A stretch of 64,000 nt of DNA from positions 18,882,001 to 18,946,000 of the forward strand of contig CATNEN010000038.1 of assembly GCA_950097015.1 (NCBI GenBank), read 5' to 3'. This DNA comes from Macrostomum hystrix. Lineage: Eukaryota > Platyhelminthes > Macrostomidae. Positions 44,080-55,949 of the stretch are shown here, piece after piece. The position numbers were made by a program, and so were the translations under genes. Position 1 is the stretch's first letter, and each line of letters begins with the position of its first letter. The notes below the pieces were generated by a model. The model saw only the letters and a list, made by a program, of their open reading frames with translations, searched no databases and was not told where the DNA came from.

Positions 44080-47000
44080 CGGTGTGCTTGAAATGGAATT
44101 CTCAGTCCACCAGCAAAATCTGTCATACTGGTTGGTGAACACCTGCAGGAAGGTTTATAGGAGAGACTCTTGACTGAATGCTACCTATACTACAACCTGC
44201 GCTCTTGAAGCAATAAATATCCTTCAACTACAGAATTTACTACAAAAAATACTAAATTTCTGTTTGTTAGAGTGAAGAAATGGGAAATTCGAAGTCATAT
44301 TTAAAAGACAGATTTCTTTTTCACTGGTTTGATACTCGAACTCACGTTCTGGGCACTGGAACATCATTTGGAGACACTAGACCTGCAGCCAGCGAGGAGG
44401 CCATTCTGCCCCTTTCGTTGACTCCTGAGCACACACGCACACAAGCTCTTTAAGCTTCCTTGCACTCAAATATCAGAAATTTTATGAACTCAATCTAACC
44501 TAGCTGACAAGATCTGCTGCTGCTGCTGTCGCTGCGTACCGCCATACAGGCAGTCGACCGATCGTCCGCAGGTCGCAGCCAGTCGAGGCAGATTGGCGCT
44601 ATGGTGGCCCTCGTGTTGGCCATCAGGCGTGACATCGTCAAACGATCGATAAGGGTGAAAAGCTTCGGGCTCGTGATTGTAGAGCAGCGCGTAGCCGCGG
44701 CCTTGCTCAACGTTGGGCTCCAGGACGGCGATGCACTGGCTGCGCGGCACGTAGGCGATGCAATTCGGCGAGCGAAGACCGTCGTGGGCGTCGATGATGG
44801 TCCAGATGCGACCGCTTGGCAGGACGATCCCGACGGTGTCGTGCAGCGTCACCAGGATGTTGCCGTCGTGATCGCAGCCGATGCCAATGGGCGGCGGCTC
44901 GCAGATGTCGCTGGTTAGCAACCGGAAGTCCCGATAGCTGTACACGTGCAGAGGAGCACCGCCGAAGCTGAAAACCTGGTCAGGGTGAATTCAAAATGAA
45001 ATTGCAGGACTCGCGAAATCAATAATTGCAGTCGTTTCATTCAAACTATTTTCAGGTGATTCAGACCACATTCGGTCCATTCCCCACACCTCATTCATTA
45101 GATTCAGCCGATTCCTCTGACCCCATTCAGCCGATTCCTCTGACCCCATTCGGCCGATTTCTCTGACGCCATTCGGCCGATTCTTCTAACGACATTCAGC
45201 CGATTCCTCTGACGCCATTCGGCCGATTCTTCTAACGCCATTCAGCCGATTCCTCTGACCCCATTCGGACGATTCCTCTGACGCCATTCGGCCGATTCCT
45301 CTGACGCCATTCGGCCGATTTCTCTGATGCCATTCAGCCGATTCCTCTGACGCCATTCGGCCGATTCCTCTGATGCCATTCAGCCGATTCTTCTGACCTC
45401 ATTCAGCCGATTCCTCTGACGCCATTCGGCCGATTCCTCTGATGCCATTCAGCCGATTCTTCTGACCCCATTCAGCCGATTCCTCTGACCCCATTCGGCC
45501 GATTTCTCTGACGCCATTCGGCCGATTCTTCTAACGACATTCAGCCGATTCCTCTGACGCCATTCGGCCGATTCTTCTAACGCCATTCAGCCGATTCCTC
45601 TGACCCCATTCGGACGATTCCTCTGACGCCATTCGGCCGATTCCTCTGACGCCATTCGGCCGATTTCTCTGATGCCATTCAGCCGATTCCTCTGACGCCA
45701 TTCGGCCGATTCCTCTGATGCCATTCAGCCGATTCTTCTGACCTCATTCAGCCGATTCCTCTGACGCCATTCAGCCGATTCTTCTGACCTCATTCAGCAG
45801 ATTCCCAGACTTCAACCCGCACCTTGACGCTGTAGTTGCCGCGGTCCGTCACCAGAATTCTCCTGTCTAGGGTCACGGCGAGGCCCTCGGGTCGGCTGAG
45901 ATCGCCCGGCCCGTCGCCCAGTTGGCTGATCCGATTTCTGAGCTGCCCGCTAGGCCACAGGATAAATATGCAGTGCTGCCCGGCGTCCGCCACCAAATAG
46001 TAATCATTCTGAGTTGTTGCCAGGCCTCTCGGCTCCTGAAATAGATTTCTCGGCTCGTTGATAACGCGTAGAAATTCGCCGTCAGTTGAGCTGAACAACT
46101 TCAGCAACGCCTGACCGGTGTCCACAACCGCCACGCCGCCGTCACTGACGACGGCGACGCCGCAGGGCGAGTTCAGGGTGTCGTCCGACTCGCCGGCCTG
46201 GCCTATTGACAGGCGAACGTCGCCGACTGGGTTGACGATCAAGACGCGATGGCTGCCCGAGTCAGCGATGACTAGGTCGCCTGTCAATAGGAATACTTCA
46301 GTTCCATCTCCCCCTTCCCTTAAAAATCCCCTTCCCTCAATCTTCCCCTTCCCTCAATCTTCCCCTTCCCTCAATCTTCCCCTTTCCTAAATCTTCCCCT
46401 TCCCTCAATCTTCCCCTTCCCTCAATCTTCCCCTTCCCTCAATCTTCCCCTTCCCTTAATCTTCCCCTTCCCTCAATCTTCCCCTTCCCTCAATCTTCCC
46501 CTTCCCTCAATCTTCCCCTTCCCTCAATCTTCCCCTTCCCTCAATCTTCTCCTTCCCTCAATCTTCCCCTTCCCTCAATCTTCCCCTTCCCTCAATCTTC
46601 TCCTTCCCTCAATCTTCCCCTTCCCTCAATCTTCCCCTTCCCTCAATCTTCCCCTTCCCTCAATCTTCCCCTTCCCTCAATCTTCCCCTTCCCTCAATCT
46701 TCTCCTTCCCTCAATCTTCCCCTTCCCTCAATCTTCCCCTTCCCTCAATCTTCCCCTTCCCTCAATCTTCCCCTTCCCTCAATCTTCCCCTTCCCTCAAT
46801 CTTCTCCTTCCCTCAATCTTCTCCTTCCCTCAATCTTCCCCTTCCCTCAATCTTCCCCTTCCCTCAATCTTCCCCTTCCCTCAATCTTCCCCTTCCCTCA
46901 ATCTTCCCCTTCCCTCAATCTTCTCCTTCCCTCAATCTTCCCCTTCCCTCAATCTTTCTCTTCCCTCAGTCTCCCCCTTGAGTCTTTCCCTTGCCCGAGT

Positions 47001-47242
47001 CTTTCCTTGTCCGAGTCTTCCCCTTGCCTGAGTCCCAGTCTCGGCTTACCAGTCTGCGTGGCGGCCAGTCCGGAGGCGGACCGGAGTGTGTGCCTGCCGG
47101 TGGGCGCCAGACGGCATCGCAGTTTGTCGCTCTGAACCGCTGGCAAAGGGTCGCCAGGCAGAATGTGCCCGAATCCGGGCCGGTTTTTGCCGCTGAACGC
47201 CACGGTGAAGTTGCTAATTAGCCTTCGCATTGTATCCATGCC
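43761..47242 (-). CDS. NHL-repeat protein, possible polyQ tail
   Basis: NHL beta-propeller, the kind found at the C-terminus of TRIM-NHL proteins (TRIM2/3, TRIM71, brat), which bind RNA or proteins. Minus-strand exons: 47242-47050, 46280-45823 and 44975-44490; phases 1 and 0 agree. NHL blades are visible: GDLVIADSGSHRVLIVNPVG, GGVAVVDTGQALLKLFS, DYYLVADAGQHCIFILWPSG, RRILVTDRGNYSVKV and GNILVTLHDTVGIVLPSG. Read straight on, exon 3 stops at TGA 44490. Alternatively AG/GTTAGA at 44497 splices in the right phase (2) to an exon 44142-43761 (acceptor TTCCTGCAG), which encodes about 75 near-uninterrupted glutamines and a short tail. No RING, B-box or coiled coil was found upstream, so the N-terminus is missing or the protein is NHL-only. 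Introns hold 23-bp and 17-bp arrays. Confidence 0.8.
43857..44082. repeat. CTG/CAG trinucleotide tract
   Basis: About 75 triplets, mostly CTG with scattered TTG and TTC on the plus strand (CAG, CAA, GAA on minus). It is read as polyglutamine on the minus strand in the frame that continues into FVDNRECCELANRDNGD. The CAA/GAA interruptions suggest some age and stability. Confidence 0.95.
44340..44455 (-). mobile_element. SINE family A fragment
   Basis: gggcactggaacatcatttg and gttgactcctgagcacacac match the inverted SINE at 16367-16450. The rest is missing. It lies in the last intron of the NHL gene, if the polyQ exon is used. Confidence 0.65.
45050..45805. repeat. 23-bp minisatellite in NHL intron
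   Basis: About 32 copies of cattcggccgattcctctga + cgc with ggc/agc and gcc/ccc variants. The variant order from about 45130 recurs from about 45474, an offset of about 345 bp or 15 units. Confidence 0.93.
46310..46975. repeat. 17-bp minisatellite in NHL intron
   Basis: About 39 copies of the pyrimidine-rich 17-mer ttccccttccctcaatc with a tctcc variant recurring at intervals. One strand is almost pure pyrimidine. Confidence 0.95.
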
Positions 47243-47831
47243 CTGCATAAGCATTTTATAATAATAATTGTATTTTTAGATGAACGACCGGATTTCCTAG
47301 GACAGTGTTTAAAATTGGGGATTTTTTAAATGGGTCTTTAAAAATGAATTTTCTGAGGGATTTTCAAAAATTCAATTTCAAATGTTGGACTTCAAAAAAT
47401 GAGGCTTTTAAAGTGGGATTTTTAAAAGGGGCTTCTAGGCTTTAGTAGCCGTGTTCTTCAGGTGGGATTTTTAACTACCGCGGTTGCAGCTCACAAAACT
47501 CAGGCTAACAGTTCTCGCCATATATATCGATGCATATATGAATTATACGTATTTCTGTGTACATTTTCACGCGTTTAAACAAACGACCATTCTTGGCAAA
47601 TATAGAATTTGAGTAAATAATCGTAGATTCGTAGCGAACATATTAATCAATATCAACCCTACAGCTACCGTTCCTTATTTGTGTCCTCGACATTATTTGC
47701 ACTAAGATGGGCTGGTTTGCTGAAGCATCCAGGAAGGTAGTGAAAGTTCTCATAATTCATCATTGCTTAATGATAAGAAGCATATGACATATACTACCGG
47801 TGAAATTACTCGTAGTTTACAGATTTTACCT
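47243..47831. other. Spacer upstream of NHL exons
   Basis: AT-rich, with no further NHL exon seen. On the plus strand an ATG at 47707 opens ten codons (MGWFAEASRK) before a GTAGTG, too little to call. Confidence 0.35.
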
Positions 47832-48360
47832 TGTTGTTTCGCCTGTTTGAATGTTGTTTCACCAGTTTGAATGTTGTTTCACATGTTTGAATGTTGTTTC
47901 ACCAGTTTGAATGTTGTTTCACCTGTTTGAATGTTGTTTCACCTGTTTGAATGTTGTTTCACCTGTTTGAATGTTGTTTCACCTGTTTGAATGTTGTTTC
48001 ACATGTTTGAATGTTGTTTCACCTGTTTGAATGTTGTTTCACATGTTTGAATGTTGTTTCACCTGTTTAAATTTGTTTCACCTGTTTGAATGTTGTTTCA
48101 CCTGTTTGAATGTTGTTTCACCTGTTTGAATGTTGTTTCACCTGTTTGAATGTTGTTTCACCTGTTTGGATGTTTTCCCTGTTTAAATTTTGTTTCACCT
48201 GTTTAAATGTTGTTTCACCTGTTTGAATGTTGTTTCACATGTTTAAATGTTATTTCACCTGTTTGAAAGTTATTTCATTTATAGTTGTTTCACCTGTTTG
48301 AATGTTGTTCTATACCTGTTTGAATGTGGTTTCAGCTGTTTAAATGTTGTTTCGCATATT
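47832..48360. repeat. 20-bp minisatellite
   Basis: About 26 copies of gtttgaatgttgtttcacct with acat, ccag and gtttaaat variants, decaying at the right end. Confidence 0.93.
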
Positions 48361-51300
48361 ATTGTAGCTATTTAATTCGTTTTTTGAGATTTTACGCCTG
48401 GTATGCAGAGATATGGATCTCGCAAATTTCACATTATTAAAACAAATTTCGTTCTCTTTTGCAGTCATTCAGACTCACGTGATCAACTCGCGTAGCCAAC
48501 TGATGAGACAAATCGCTGCATATAGACTGGGCGGCTTGCATATTTATGTCTTTGTTATTCACCAAGGTAACAACGGAGTCTATTGCAGTATTCTACAGCT
48601 TCAGCACTGTTACAACAATAATGCATCAGAGAGAATTTGGCGATGCAAAAAAACTATGTGTCTTTTATAGCTGCCTTGTTCTACGCACGCACGGAATTCC
48701 CGAACCGTCGCTATAGCGCCTAGCGGGGGGGTTCAAGAGACGCGCGGCCCGCGCCTCTTCAATCCAGAAAATGCGGGAGGGGGCAAGCAGCTTGCAGTGG
48801 CTCTCGGCCCGTCTGTACCTAATTCCATTCTATCGGCTTTGCTTCCTCTGTCACTCCCTTGCTCGCTTCCTTCATAACCGAATGTCCGCGCGGACGGTCT
48901 ATAGAGGGCAGCCCGAATAAAGCCACTCGATCCTATACCCCCCTGTTCTGATTTTCCGTTTTGCCTCAGATCCTAATTCTCCTCAAGCCTTGTCTCTCAA
49001 TATGCCACGCTAGGAAAGCCCCTCCCCTCATTAGCTCATACCCCCCGAGCTAGAGTGCAATGCTTCTTCGACTGCATCATTCGCGTGTTTTTGCCTGATT
49101 TCTGCTCCAGTTACTGCTGCAGTCCGGCTAGCTGCAGTCTCTCTTTTATCTCTCGATCTTCTCTGTCGATCAGCATGTCGATCTCTAGCTCTCTTCCCCT
49201 CTCTATGCGTTGCCTTTCCGCTACAGCTTTGGCCTCTTTGGTGACTCTTTTACGTGTGTGCAACGCGCTGTCTCCTTGTTGTACGTGAATTGCTGTAATT
49301 TTTTGGTATGATATACCATCATTCCCAGCTGCATAAGCTTGTATAGTTTGTGGGATATAATGCTTTATTGAATAAACCATAAGTACAATATATAAAAAAC
49401 ATTAAGACGCATACACGAGATGGACGCGGTAAACAAGTTCTAGCTATACTACGCCTTGATCTGAAGTTTATAGGCCTATCACACGTTTTCCTACGATCAG
49501 TAAGTGGCGGCTTTGGTACAGCAGTATACTTCTTTCGGGCAGAGCTGAACTAAGAGTAAGTATTGCACAACCAAACAAACATTTCTATATGGTTCGAAAT
49601 TTCATTGTTAAATATTAATTTGTGTTACTTTATACGAATTTGCCCTGGAAAGTTTATCGTCAATAGGTAAAACCAAGCCTCAAGCAAAAAATTACGAATT
49701 ACGACTATTTACGAATTACGAATTAAGACTTACGAATCCTCACTAACAAGTAGTTAAAAGATGAATGAATTATGCAGACGTCCGAATTTCGGAACATGCT
49801 CTTGCTGCATTGTAACTTTTAGTTTAGAAAATAAATGTGAAAGCTGACATTGACAAGTGCTTAGTGCAATCCGATTGACGCCGCTTTTAGCGCATTTAAA
49901 GTTTCGTGTTTTGTCGTTTTTTGTTTGGAATTTCCGTTGGTCTCAGTGAAGCTTTTAGCAGGATTTAAAAATAATAATATAAGAACTCAAAATCTAAGAA
50001 ATCTAAGAAAAATTGCTTGATGTTCAAAGCGATTTGTTGATGTAAAATTAAATATATATTTTTACTAGGGCTAAATGTGCAAATTAAGAACAAATACTTT
50101 TTATAAAACTTATTATTAAAAGGTTCTTCGTTACTTTTTTGTTGGCTGTAAGTCCTAGCCATGCTCATAGTAAAATAAGTCTCAAATCATAATTCTTAAC
50201 ATAGAGCCAGAGGAGATGGAGCTTCATTTTTGCTTGTCTATGTTGCCATGGGCCTCTCAATGAAGTCGGCCATTCGGGCTACTACGAGACATGTCCTAAG
50301 AGCTTGTGGAAAGCTCTAGCTCTAGTTCTAGTTCTTCAGCTCTAGTTCATCTTGACCATTTTTTGTTTTGTGTCAGACTAAAGGCAGAAATAGGCTAGGT
50401 GTAGGCTAATATTAAAAAAATCATTCTCATTTAAAATCTCAACAATTTTAAATTCTCAATTAAATTCAGGTTTTTTTACTTTTGCAGTATATAGTTACAA
50501 AACAGAAATTGTAAAAGAATATTAGCACCAGTGTTTTGCAACTTCAAATTCCTACTATCTATTTTTTGATTGTCAACTTTCTAGCCATTTTTTTCAATTT
50601 AAGTAATGCCACAGTGCCAATTACTTGCTATTATTGCTATAGAAATGGGGCAATAAAGCCTGCTTGTTGGCAGAGAACATTATATAGATAGGCTCTTGCA
50701 TCTTCTATATTAATGCTAGAACTATAAGACCACTTATTTATATAATTGACTAAATAGATAGGCTCAGTTTCCAGTCTGTTAATATGCCACCATCACATAT
50801 GCTATTAACTAGTCTTAAAAGAAGCATGAAGTACAAACTTGTCTGCTATAAAGACAATTAAAACAAAGTCATCTGCTAGGGGCCTATGACTTTAAATGTC
50901 ACAAAATAAATGTATCTATTATCATAGTGGTATGAAAGCAATTGTAAGATATCACAGATATTCTATTATATATATAAACATATGTGGTATATTTAAGCAG
51001 CAAATTGACCTCTTTTTACATAGAGTACAAAGTATGTACAAGGTTTTCCTAGGCCTACACATGCTCACTAACTTCACTTGCCTAAAATTAAGTCAACTTG
51101 TAATTGTCTATTGGCAGATGAAAAGACTGGAACCTGATAGGCTCCTGTTTTCTCAGCTCCTAAATCTATATTGTTAGGTAGATTGTTAGCAATGGTAATC
51201 TTTTGGATAAACAAATAGTTTTTAATTAATTTAAATTGTTTACTTATACTTAAATGAAAGACATGCCAATTTTTTTCTTCTATGCCAATGAATAGGCTTT

Positions 51301-51879
51301 ATTGCCACTGATATTATAAAGTTACAATTTATAATTACTGTGCATAATTTCTTTAACTTAAAGTCTGTATCTTTAATTGGAGACTGTAAAGTTAGAATTT
51401 TTATTTAATATTAATTATTGCTACTTTTATGAGTAGGCCCCTAGGATAAAATGTATTTTTGTAGTTATTTTTCGAAAAGCTCCTGCAATTATCTAAGTCA
51501 TTCTACTACACTGTGTGCCTAAGGAGAGGCCAGGTTAGTATTATTGTATTATGTGAAATGCAGTGTGTTTGCATGTCTGCTTGTTCTTAACTGACTTGGC
51601 CATCTTGTTTAGATAAGATTTAGGCTAGCTTGCCTTCTGTATATCGAAACTATAGCTTGAAGCTTAGTGCCACGACCAGGCAGATAACGTTATCTATGTT
51701 CCCTGCTTGACAAGTCTCAGAGCTATTTAAATGCAGCACTTGCGTGTTTCATGTCTGCACTCGTGCTTACACCTGTTGGCTTTGTCCTCATTTTATTACA
51801 TAACTCTAAATTGTTCAGTCCCATTTGACTGACTGCTTTGGAATCAATCCACTATTCCAAGAGACTGGTTAGCAGCTCG
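48361..51879. other. Long spacer, no supported gene
   Basis: AT-rich except for a GC-richer island at about 48680-49040 (gcgcctagcgggggggttca, then cgaataaagccactcgatcc). That island could be a decayed LTR or regulatory sequence. On the minus strand 49380-49111 is an 89-codon frame with a charged helical C-terminus (KEAKAVAERQRIERGRELEI), but without splice or homology support. From 49400 to 51780 nothing is seen but AT-rich sequence. The 5' flank of the Munc13-like gene lies at the right end. Confidence 0.35.
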
Positions 51880-54800
51880 ATGTCCATCAGCTTAACAGAC
51901 GGCTCAACTGCTTCTATTCTTGATGCCGATGCAGCGTATAATGCCCGCCGCAGCATACGATGCTACTCAGTTTCATCCGAGTTAGAAGACTTTGCTCTGC
52001 ACAAGCTAGTCAACATGCTCAGCCACCTGCCTGGCAGGAAGCCGGCCCACCTAGGACTGCAATCGGCCCAACTATTAAAGCATTTGTTTACTGTTATGCC
52101 TCAGTCGGATGTTCACCAGTTGGAGCTCATGAACTTGGCGCGCGCTGAACCGGCGCCAGAAGTAGCGTTGGCTGTTCGTCTGTCTAATCTAGTTCTAACA
52201 ACAAGTCAGTGCCACCTCGGCTTCTTGCATGCCAGCTTGTGCCTAGCAAGGCCCCCTAAATCCAAGACAAGCCTAGTAAGCAGCATCTGGTCTAACCGAA
52301 GTAGGACTGGCAAGTCGCCGCCATTGCCGTCCGCTGCTTCCTCATCATCTGCCGCTTCCGAAAGCCATCCTGGTGATGAGCACTCGGGCATTCAGCGATC
52401 TGTGCGTGTTAAGCCGCGCATCGATCATCTATCTAATGCTGTGTGGCAGTTCGATCAAGTATTTGTGTTTCGCGATTTAGACAGCAAGGCATCTAGCTTG
52501 GATATAGTCTTCTACTCTGATCAACAGCCTTCGCTGCGTCGTACTGGATCGCTGACTTCATCCAGTTCATCTGGTGATTCGGCTAGTAACTTCGTTTGCT
52601 GCGCCAGCATCCCATTGAAAGACATCACTTGTAGGGGACTCAAAGATACAAGCTTTGATGCCCTACTTGGCAATCGGCCTAGCAATGGGCGAGCGAAGAC
52701 AATTGGAACGTGCACTGTAGATATTAGCTTCATATTCGCTAACTCAATTACTCAAGAAATCGCACCAGCTGAAGCTGACTGCTGCACTGTTCCAATAACG
52801 TATGCCCAGCTCTATGATCTATTGTACACTCGCGTACTCTTATTTGAGAATCGCAAGATGTCAATCGGCTCTGATCCAAATGCGGTTCAGCGTTCCTACG
52901 CTCATTTTCTAGACAATTTTTCTGCTGCCTCCAAAAATCTGCTGTCAGTGATCGAATCAGTGACCTATTTTTCATCTCTGGAGACTAAGCTATTCCGACT
53001 TGTTCGATGCCTGCATGCAATTTTAGAGAGGCGGTTAGTAGACAATGACGCCTTTGTTCGCGATCAGGTTGCTGCACTGAAGCTAGAAACTATGCACTAT
53101 CCTCCAGGCACCAGTCAGGCTCAAGCTGTAATTTCTAGCCTGCGTCACTTCGACATATCTGCTTTATTTACTGTCGTGGATTTGTACATCAACTACAAGC
53201 TGCAGGATATTGGCAGTCTACCTAGCATTGTTCCCACTACAGAGGCTAACTTTCTTATTTGGCGGTCCAGGCTGGCAGGCATCATTGATCTACTTAATCT
53301 CGAGCATTTTTTCACCTCAATCGTTGATTTAGATCAGAAAATGTCGGCAAAGGCTCAACTGGTAAATAAGCTGACTCAAAGAATCCAGTCCGATGCAAAA
53401 AACAGCTTTCAGCGCTCAATCGGTGAGTTGAAGTGTCAGCAACACAAGGAACTAGTGCTACAGGACATTGACAAGACTATTTCAGTATTGGAAGACCTGT
53501 ATAAATCAATCGAGGATGGTGCCTACATTGATGACTATTTTCGCGAGCAGATAGGTGTTTCTTTTCGAAAGATTGTAGTTTTCTCAACTGACTCGCTAAT
53601 CATGGCTCACACCAGACAGCTAATGGTTTTGCTAAACGAATATCAAAGTCGTTATCGCAATTTTATGGCAAACATAACTGACAGTAGCAAGCGTTCACTT
53701 AAGCTCTACCTGACAATTAAGCGGCTTACTACGATTTGTCGAACTTTCATTTCTGAACGGGAAATTTTCAAGGTATCACTTTGCAACTTGACTGAGTGTT
53801 TTTCAGAAGCCTCGATTTTTTGGTTGCAAACTTTTAAGGTACAGAGTCAGTTTCGCATTAGCAGAGCCCTTGAAATCGAAAAGGATATTGTCGAAATCGA
53901 TTCCATTGTCAAAATATCCAATTCTGTGGTCGACGTGCTCAGTGTATTTCAGAAGATAATCTCTGAATGGAACGAGATTGACCTTGTAAGTTGTCTTGAC
54001 AACGTTTTCGGCACTCTGAAGATGACCGACTGCATTTGTGATGGAATATGCTTTTACGCGAAAAAGGTTTGCGATATCCTTGAAGCCAACTCCTTGTTCG
54101 ACAGGCGTGGCCAGCAGTTTGATGTCAGTGATCAACTGTGCATTTCTCTGAATAATATGGAGCACGCAAGAAAGTTCTTGCACAATTTGCCTTCCGAATT
54201 TCTTTGGGAAGAAGCACTCGAAAAAGTTGTCGTTCCTGGGGGTGATGTGGTTGATCTGAGGCAACAGTTTGTTCAAGCAATGGAGTCGGTCATAGAGGAC
54301 GCCAACGATGATGTTCTACTGAAGTGTCGCAAAATTGAACATCAAGTAGCCGAGAGACTGCACCGTGACGTACTAAAGCACACGCTGTTTTTCACCCGAA
54401 CCGAACCGGATAAGCGCGGCTCGATTGACGGCCTATTGGGTTATCTTAACACCAATCTCAGCATGCTGTCTGACAAATTAGAAGAGACTATTTGTCCTCG
54501 GATGCTCAGTGCCGTCTGGTCTGGCGTTCTGTCCGCTTTCTCCGACACACTTCTATCTGGTGAAAAGCCTGGCTACTACGAGATGATGTTGAAGCACATG
54601 ACCTCCGTGAAGTCATTCTTTCTACATCGCGGCCTTTGTGAAGATATTCTTACTGGAGACTCTCGATATTTTTTCCTCACTGAAATTCTCTCTCAAAATT
54701 CAAAGCCAACGGAGCGTCTTCTTCTTGAGTATTATTCCAAATTGATCCATTCAAGCATGGGTACGCCTAGTAACTACCTAGGTCACCTAACCATCAAAGC

Positions 54801-55569
54801 CGGCTTGTGCCGCGAGGCAAAAGGTATGCTGTCGTTAAGGTGTTTAATTGTCGATTGCAAAAATCTCCCTGGCCTTGATCGCAACCTGCTAAGCGACCCG
54901 TATGTCACTGCTTACCTAAAGCCAGAAACTATGTTTACTGCCAGATCTCAGTATCGCACTCCTATTATGCAGCAAACAACCAATCCTGTTTTCTTATACA
55001 GCTTTACGGCGTCCAGCATTCCTCACGAATTTCTCGGCGAGAAAGGCTGCTGTTTGCACTTTCTAGTGATGGATCACGAGTACTTAAGGCAAGACAGGTG
55101 CATCGGCGAAGTATTTTTTTCGCTTTCGGATTTCGATGAAATTTCTCCTAGCCTGTCTTGGGATGCCTACCCGGCTTTTATGAAATCAATCCGACGACCG
55201 TCAATGTTCGTACATCCGATCAGCGAGGAGATTGTTAGCCAGAGATCTCACTGGGATCGAGCGGCCGACCGGTTTACCAACTCGCGTATGTACCTTCACA
55301 GTCGATGTTCCAGCATTCGGTCCCAACAGTCTAGACGGTCTTCATCAGTATTTTCATTCCGTCGAACCTACGATCAGAGCAACGGAGCAGAAGACTCTTG
55401 CGACTGTGAGGAACAGCAACAGCAGCAGCAGCTGAAAGCTGATAAATGGCAGACAACTTTGTCTAGCATTGTGAACGAAGTTTTAGACATTGCTGAGACG
55501 ACAGTTTGTTGTAATCAGACTCCAGTTGGTGGTGCCGCTGCAACTAGTGTCAGTGCGGTGACTGGTTAA
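51880..55569 (+). CDS. Munc13-family protein (BAIAP3/UNC13D-like), intronless
   Basis: An uninterrupted 1229-codon gene. The start is the first ATG after an in-frame TGA at 51826. The layout is that of the short Munc13 relatives BAIAP3 and Munc13-4: an N-terminal C2-like region (residues about 95-275, VWQFDQVFVFRDLDSK, FVCCASIPLKDITC), a long helical MUN/MHD1 middle, an MHD2 (about 820-950, KRGSIDGLLGYLNTNLSML), and a C-terminal C2 (about 980-1090). The last C2 keeps calcium-ligand aspartates (LPGLDRNLLSDPYV, VMDHEYLRQD). There is no C1 domain and no RIM-binding C2A, so it is not Munc13-1. Such proteins prime secretory or dense-core vesicles for SNARE-dependent release. The tail is Ser/Gln-rich. 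Being intronless is unusual beside the intron-rich neighbours and suggests a retrogene. AATAAA at 55944-55949. Confidence 0.88.
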   Translation: MSISLTDGSTASILDADAAYNARRSIRCYSVSSELEDFALHKLVNMLSHLPGRKPAHLGLQSAQLLKHLFTVMPQSDVHQLELMNLARAEPAPEVALAVRLSNLVLTTSQCHLGFLHASLCLARPPKSKTSLVSSIWSNRSRTGKSPPLPSAASSSSAASESHPGDEHSGIQRSVRVKPRIDHLSNAVWQFDQVFVFRDLDSKASSLDIVFYSDQQPSLRRTGSLTSSSSSGDSASNFVCCASIPLKDITCRGLKDTSFDALLGNRPSNGRAKTIGTCTVDISFIFANSITQEIAPAEADCCTVPITYAQLYDLLYTRVLLFENRKMSIGSDPNAVQRSYAHFLDNFSAASKNLLSVIESVTYFSSLETKLFRLVRCLHAILERRLVDNDAFVRDQVAALKLETMHYPPGTSQAQAVISSLRHFDISALFTVVDLYINYKLQDIGSLPSIVPTTEANFLIWRSRLAGIIDLLNLEHFFTSIVDLDQKMSAKAQLVNKLTQRIQSDAKNSFQRSIGELKCQQHKELVLQDIDKTISVLEDLYKSIEDGAYIDDYFREQIGVSFRKIVVFSTDSLIMAHTRQLMVLLNEYQSRYRNFMANITDSSKRSLKLYLTIKRLTTICRTFISEREIFKVSLCNLTECFSEASIFWLQTFKVQSQFRISRALEIEKDIVEIDSIVKISNSVVDVLSVFQKIISEWNEIDLVSCLDNVFGTLKMTDCICDGICFYAKKVCDILEANSLFDRRGQQFDVSDQLCISLNNMEHARKFLHNLPSEFLWEEALEKVVVPGGDVVDLRQQFVQAMESVIEDANDDVLLKCRKIEHQVAERLHRDVLKHTLFFTRTEPDKRGSIDGLLGYLNTNLSMLSDKLEETICPRMLSAVWSGVLSAFSDTLLSGEKPGYYEMMLKHMTSVKSFFLHRGLCEDILTGDSRYFFLTEILSQNSKPTERLLLEYYSKLIHSSMGTPSNYLGHLTIKAGLCREAKGMLSLRCLIVDCKNLPGLDRNLLSDPYVTAYLKPETMFTARSQYRTPIMQQTTNPVFLYSFTASSIPHEFLGEKGCCLHFLVMDHEYLRQDRCIGEVFFSLSDFDEISPSLSWDAYPAFMKSIRRPSMFVHPISEEIVSQRSHWDRAADRFTNSRMYLHSRCSSIRSQQSRRSSSVFSFRRTYDQSNGAEDSCDCEEQQQQQQLKADKWQTTLSSIVNEVLDIAETTVCCNQTPVGGAAATSVSAVTG

Positions 55570-55943
55570 TTTACGAGCATTACTTACTATTTGACGAATT
55601 TTATGCACGAATGTTCATTTAACATAGGATATGCTTGTGTAAATTCATTTTATTTTCTGTGCTGTTAGTTTATTTTACTAGAATTAATTCGTATGCTTTT
55701 TGCTCATTACGGTCAAATCAGTCCTAGATTGTATGAAAGACAGAAAGTCGATCTAATATAGGGCAAGCTAACCAATATCTTATTCGATTCAATTAGTTTT
55801 TAAGTTTTCTTGTTTATTTCATTTTCATTTACGCTATACCTATTTAGTAATTACATTTTACGATTTAGTTTTTTTCAATTAAGCGCGCTTTGATCGTCAA
55901 GTTATCTTTTGACCAAAATTCACTATCACTTTGCAATTATATC

Positions 55944-55949
55944 AATAAA
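55944..55949 (+). terminator. Polyadenylation signal, Munc13-like gene
   Basis: Canonical AATAAA 375 bp after the stop codon, the first one downstream. Confidence 0.5.

Noticed and set aside
43810-44173. Cys-, Leu- and Ala-run frames over the CTG tract
   Set aside because: Other frames of the same trinucleotide repeat; only the glutamine frame joins to plausible exon sequence.
47707-48670. Small plus-strand gene starting MGWFAEASRK and continuing VIQTHVINSRSQ
   Set aside because: The two pieces have incompatible splice phases (0 versus 1) and no recognised product.
48680-49040. LTR of a retrotransposon
   Set aside because: GC-rich with an AATAAA, but no partner LTR, primer-binding site or polymerase fragment was found.
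49111-49380. 89-codon minus-strand frame with charged helix
   Set aside because: No splice signals, no family and no paralogue in the window; kept only as a remark on the spacer.
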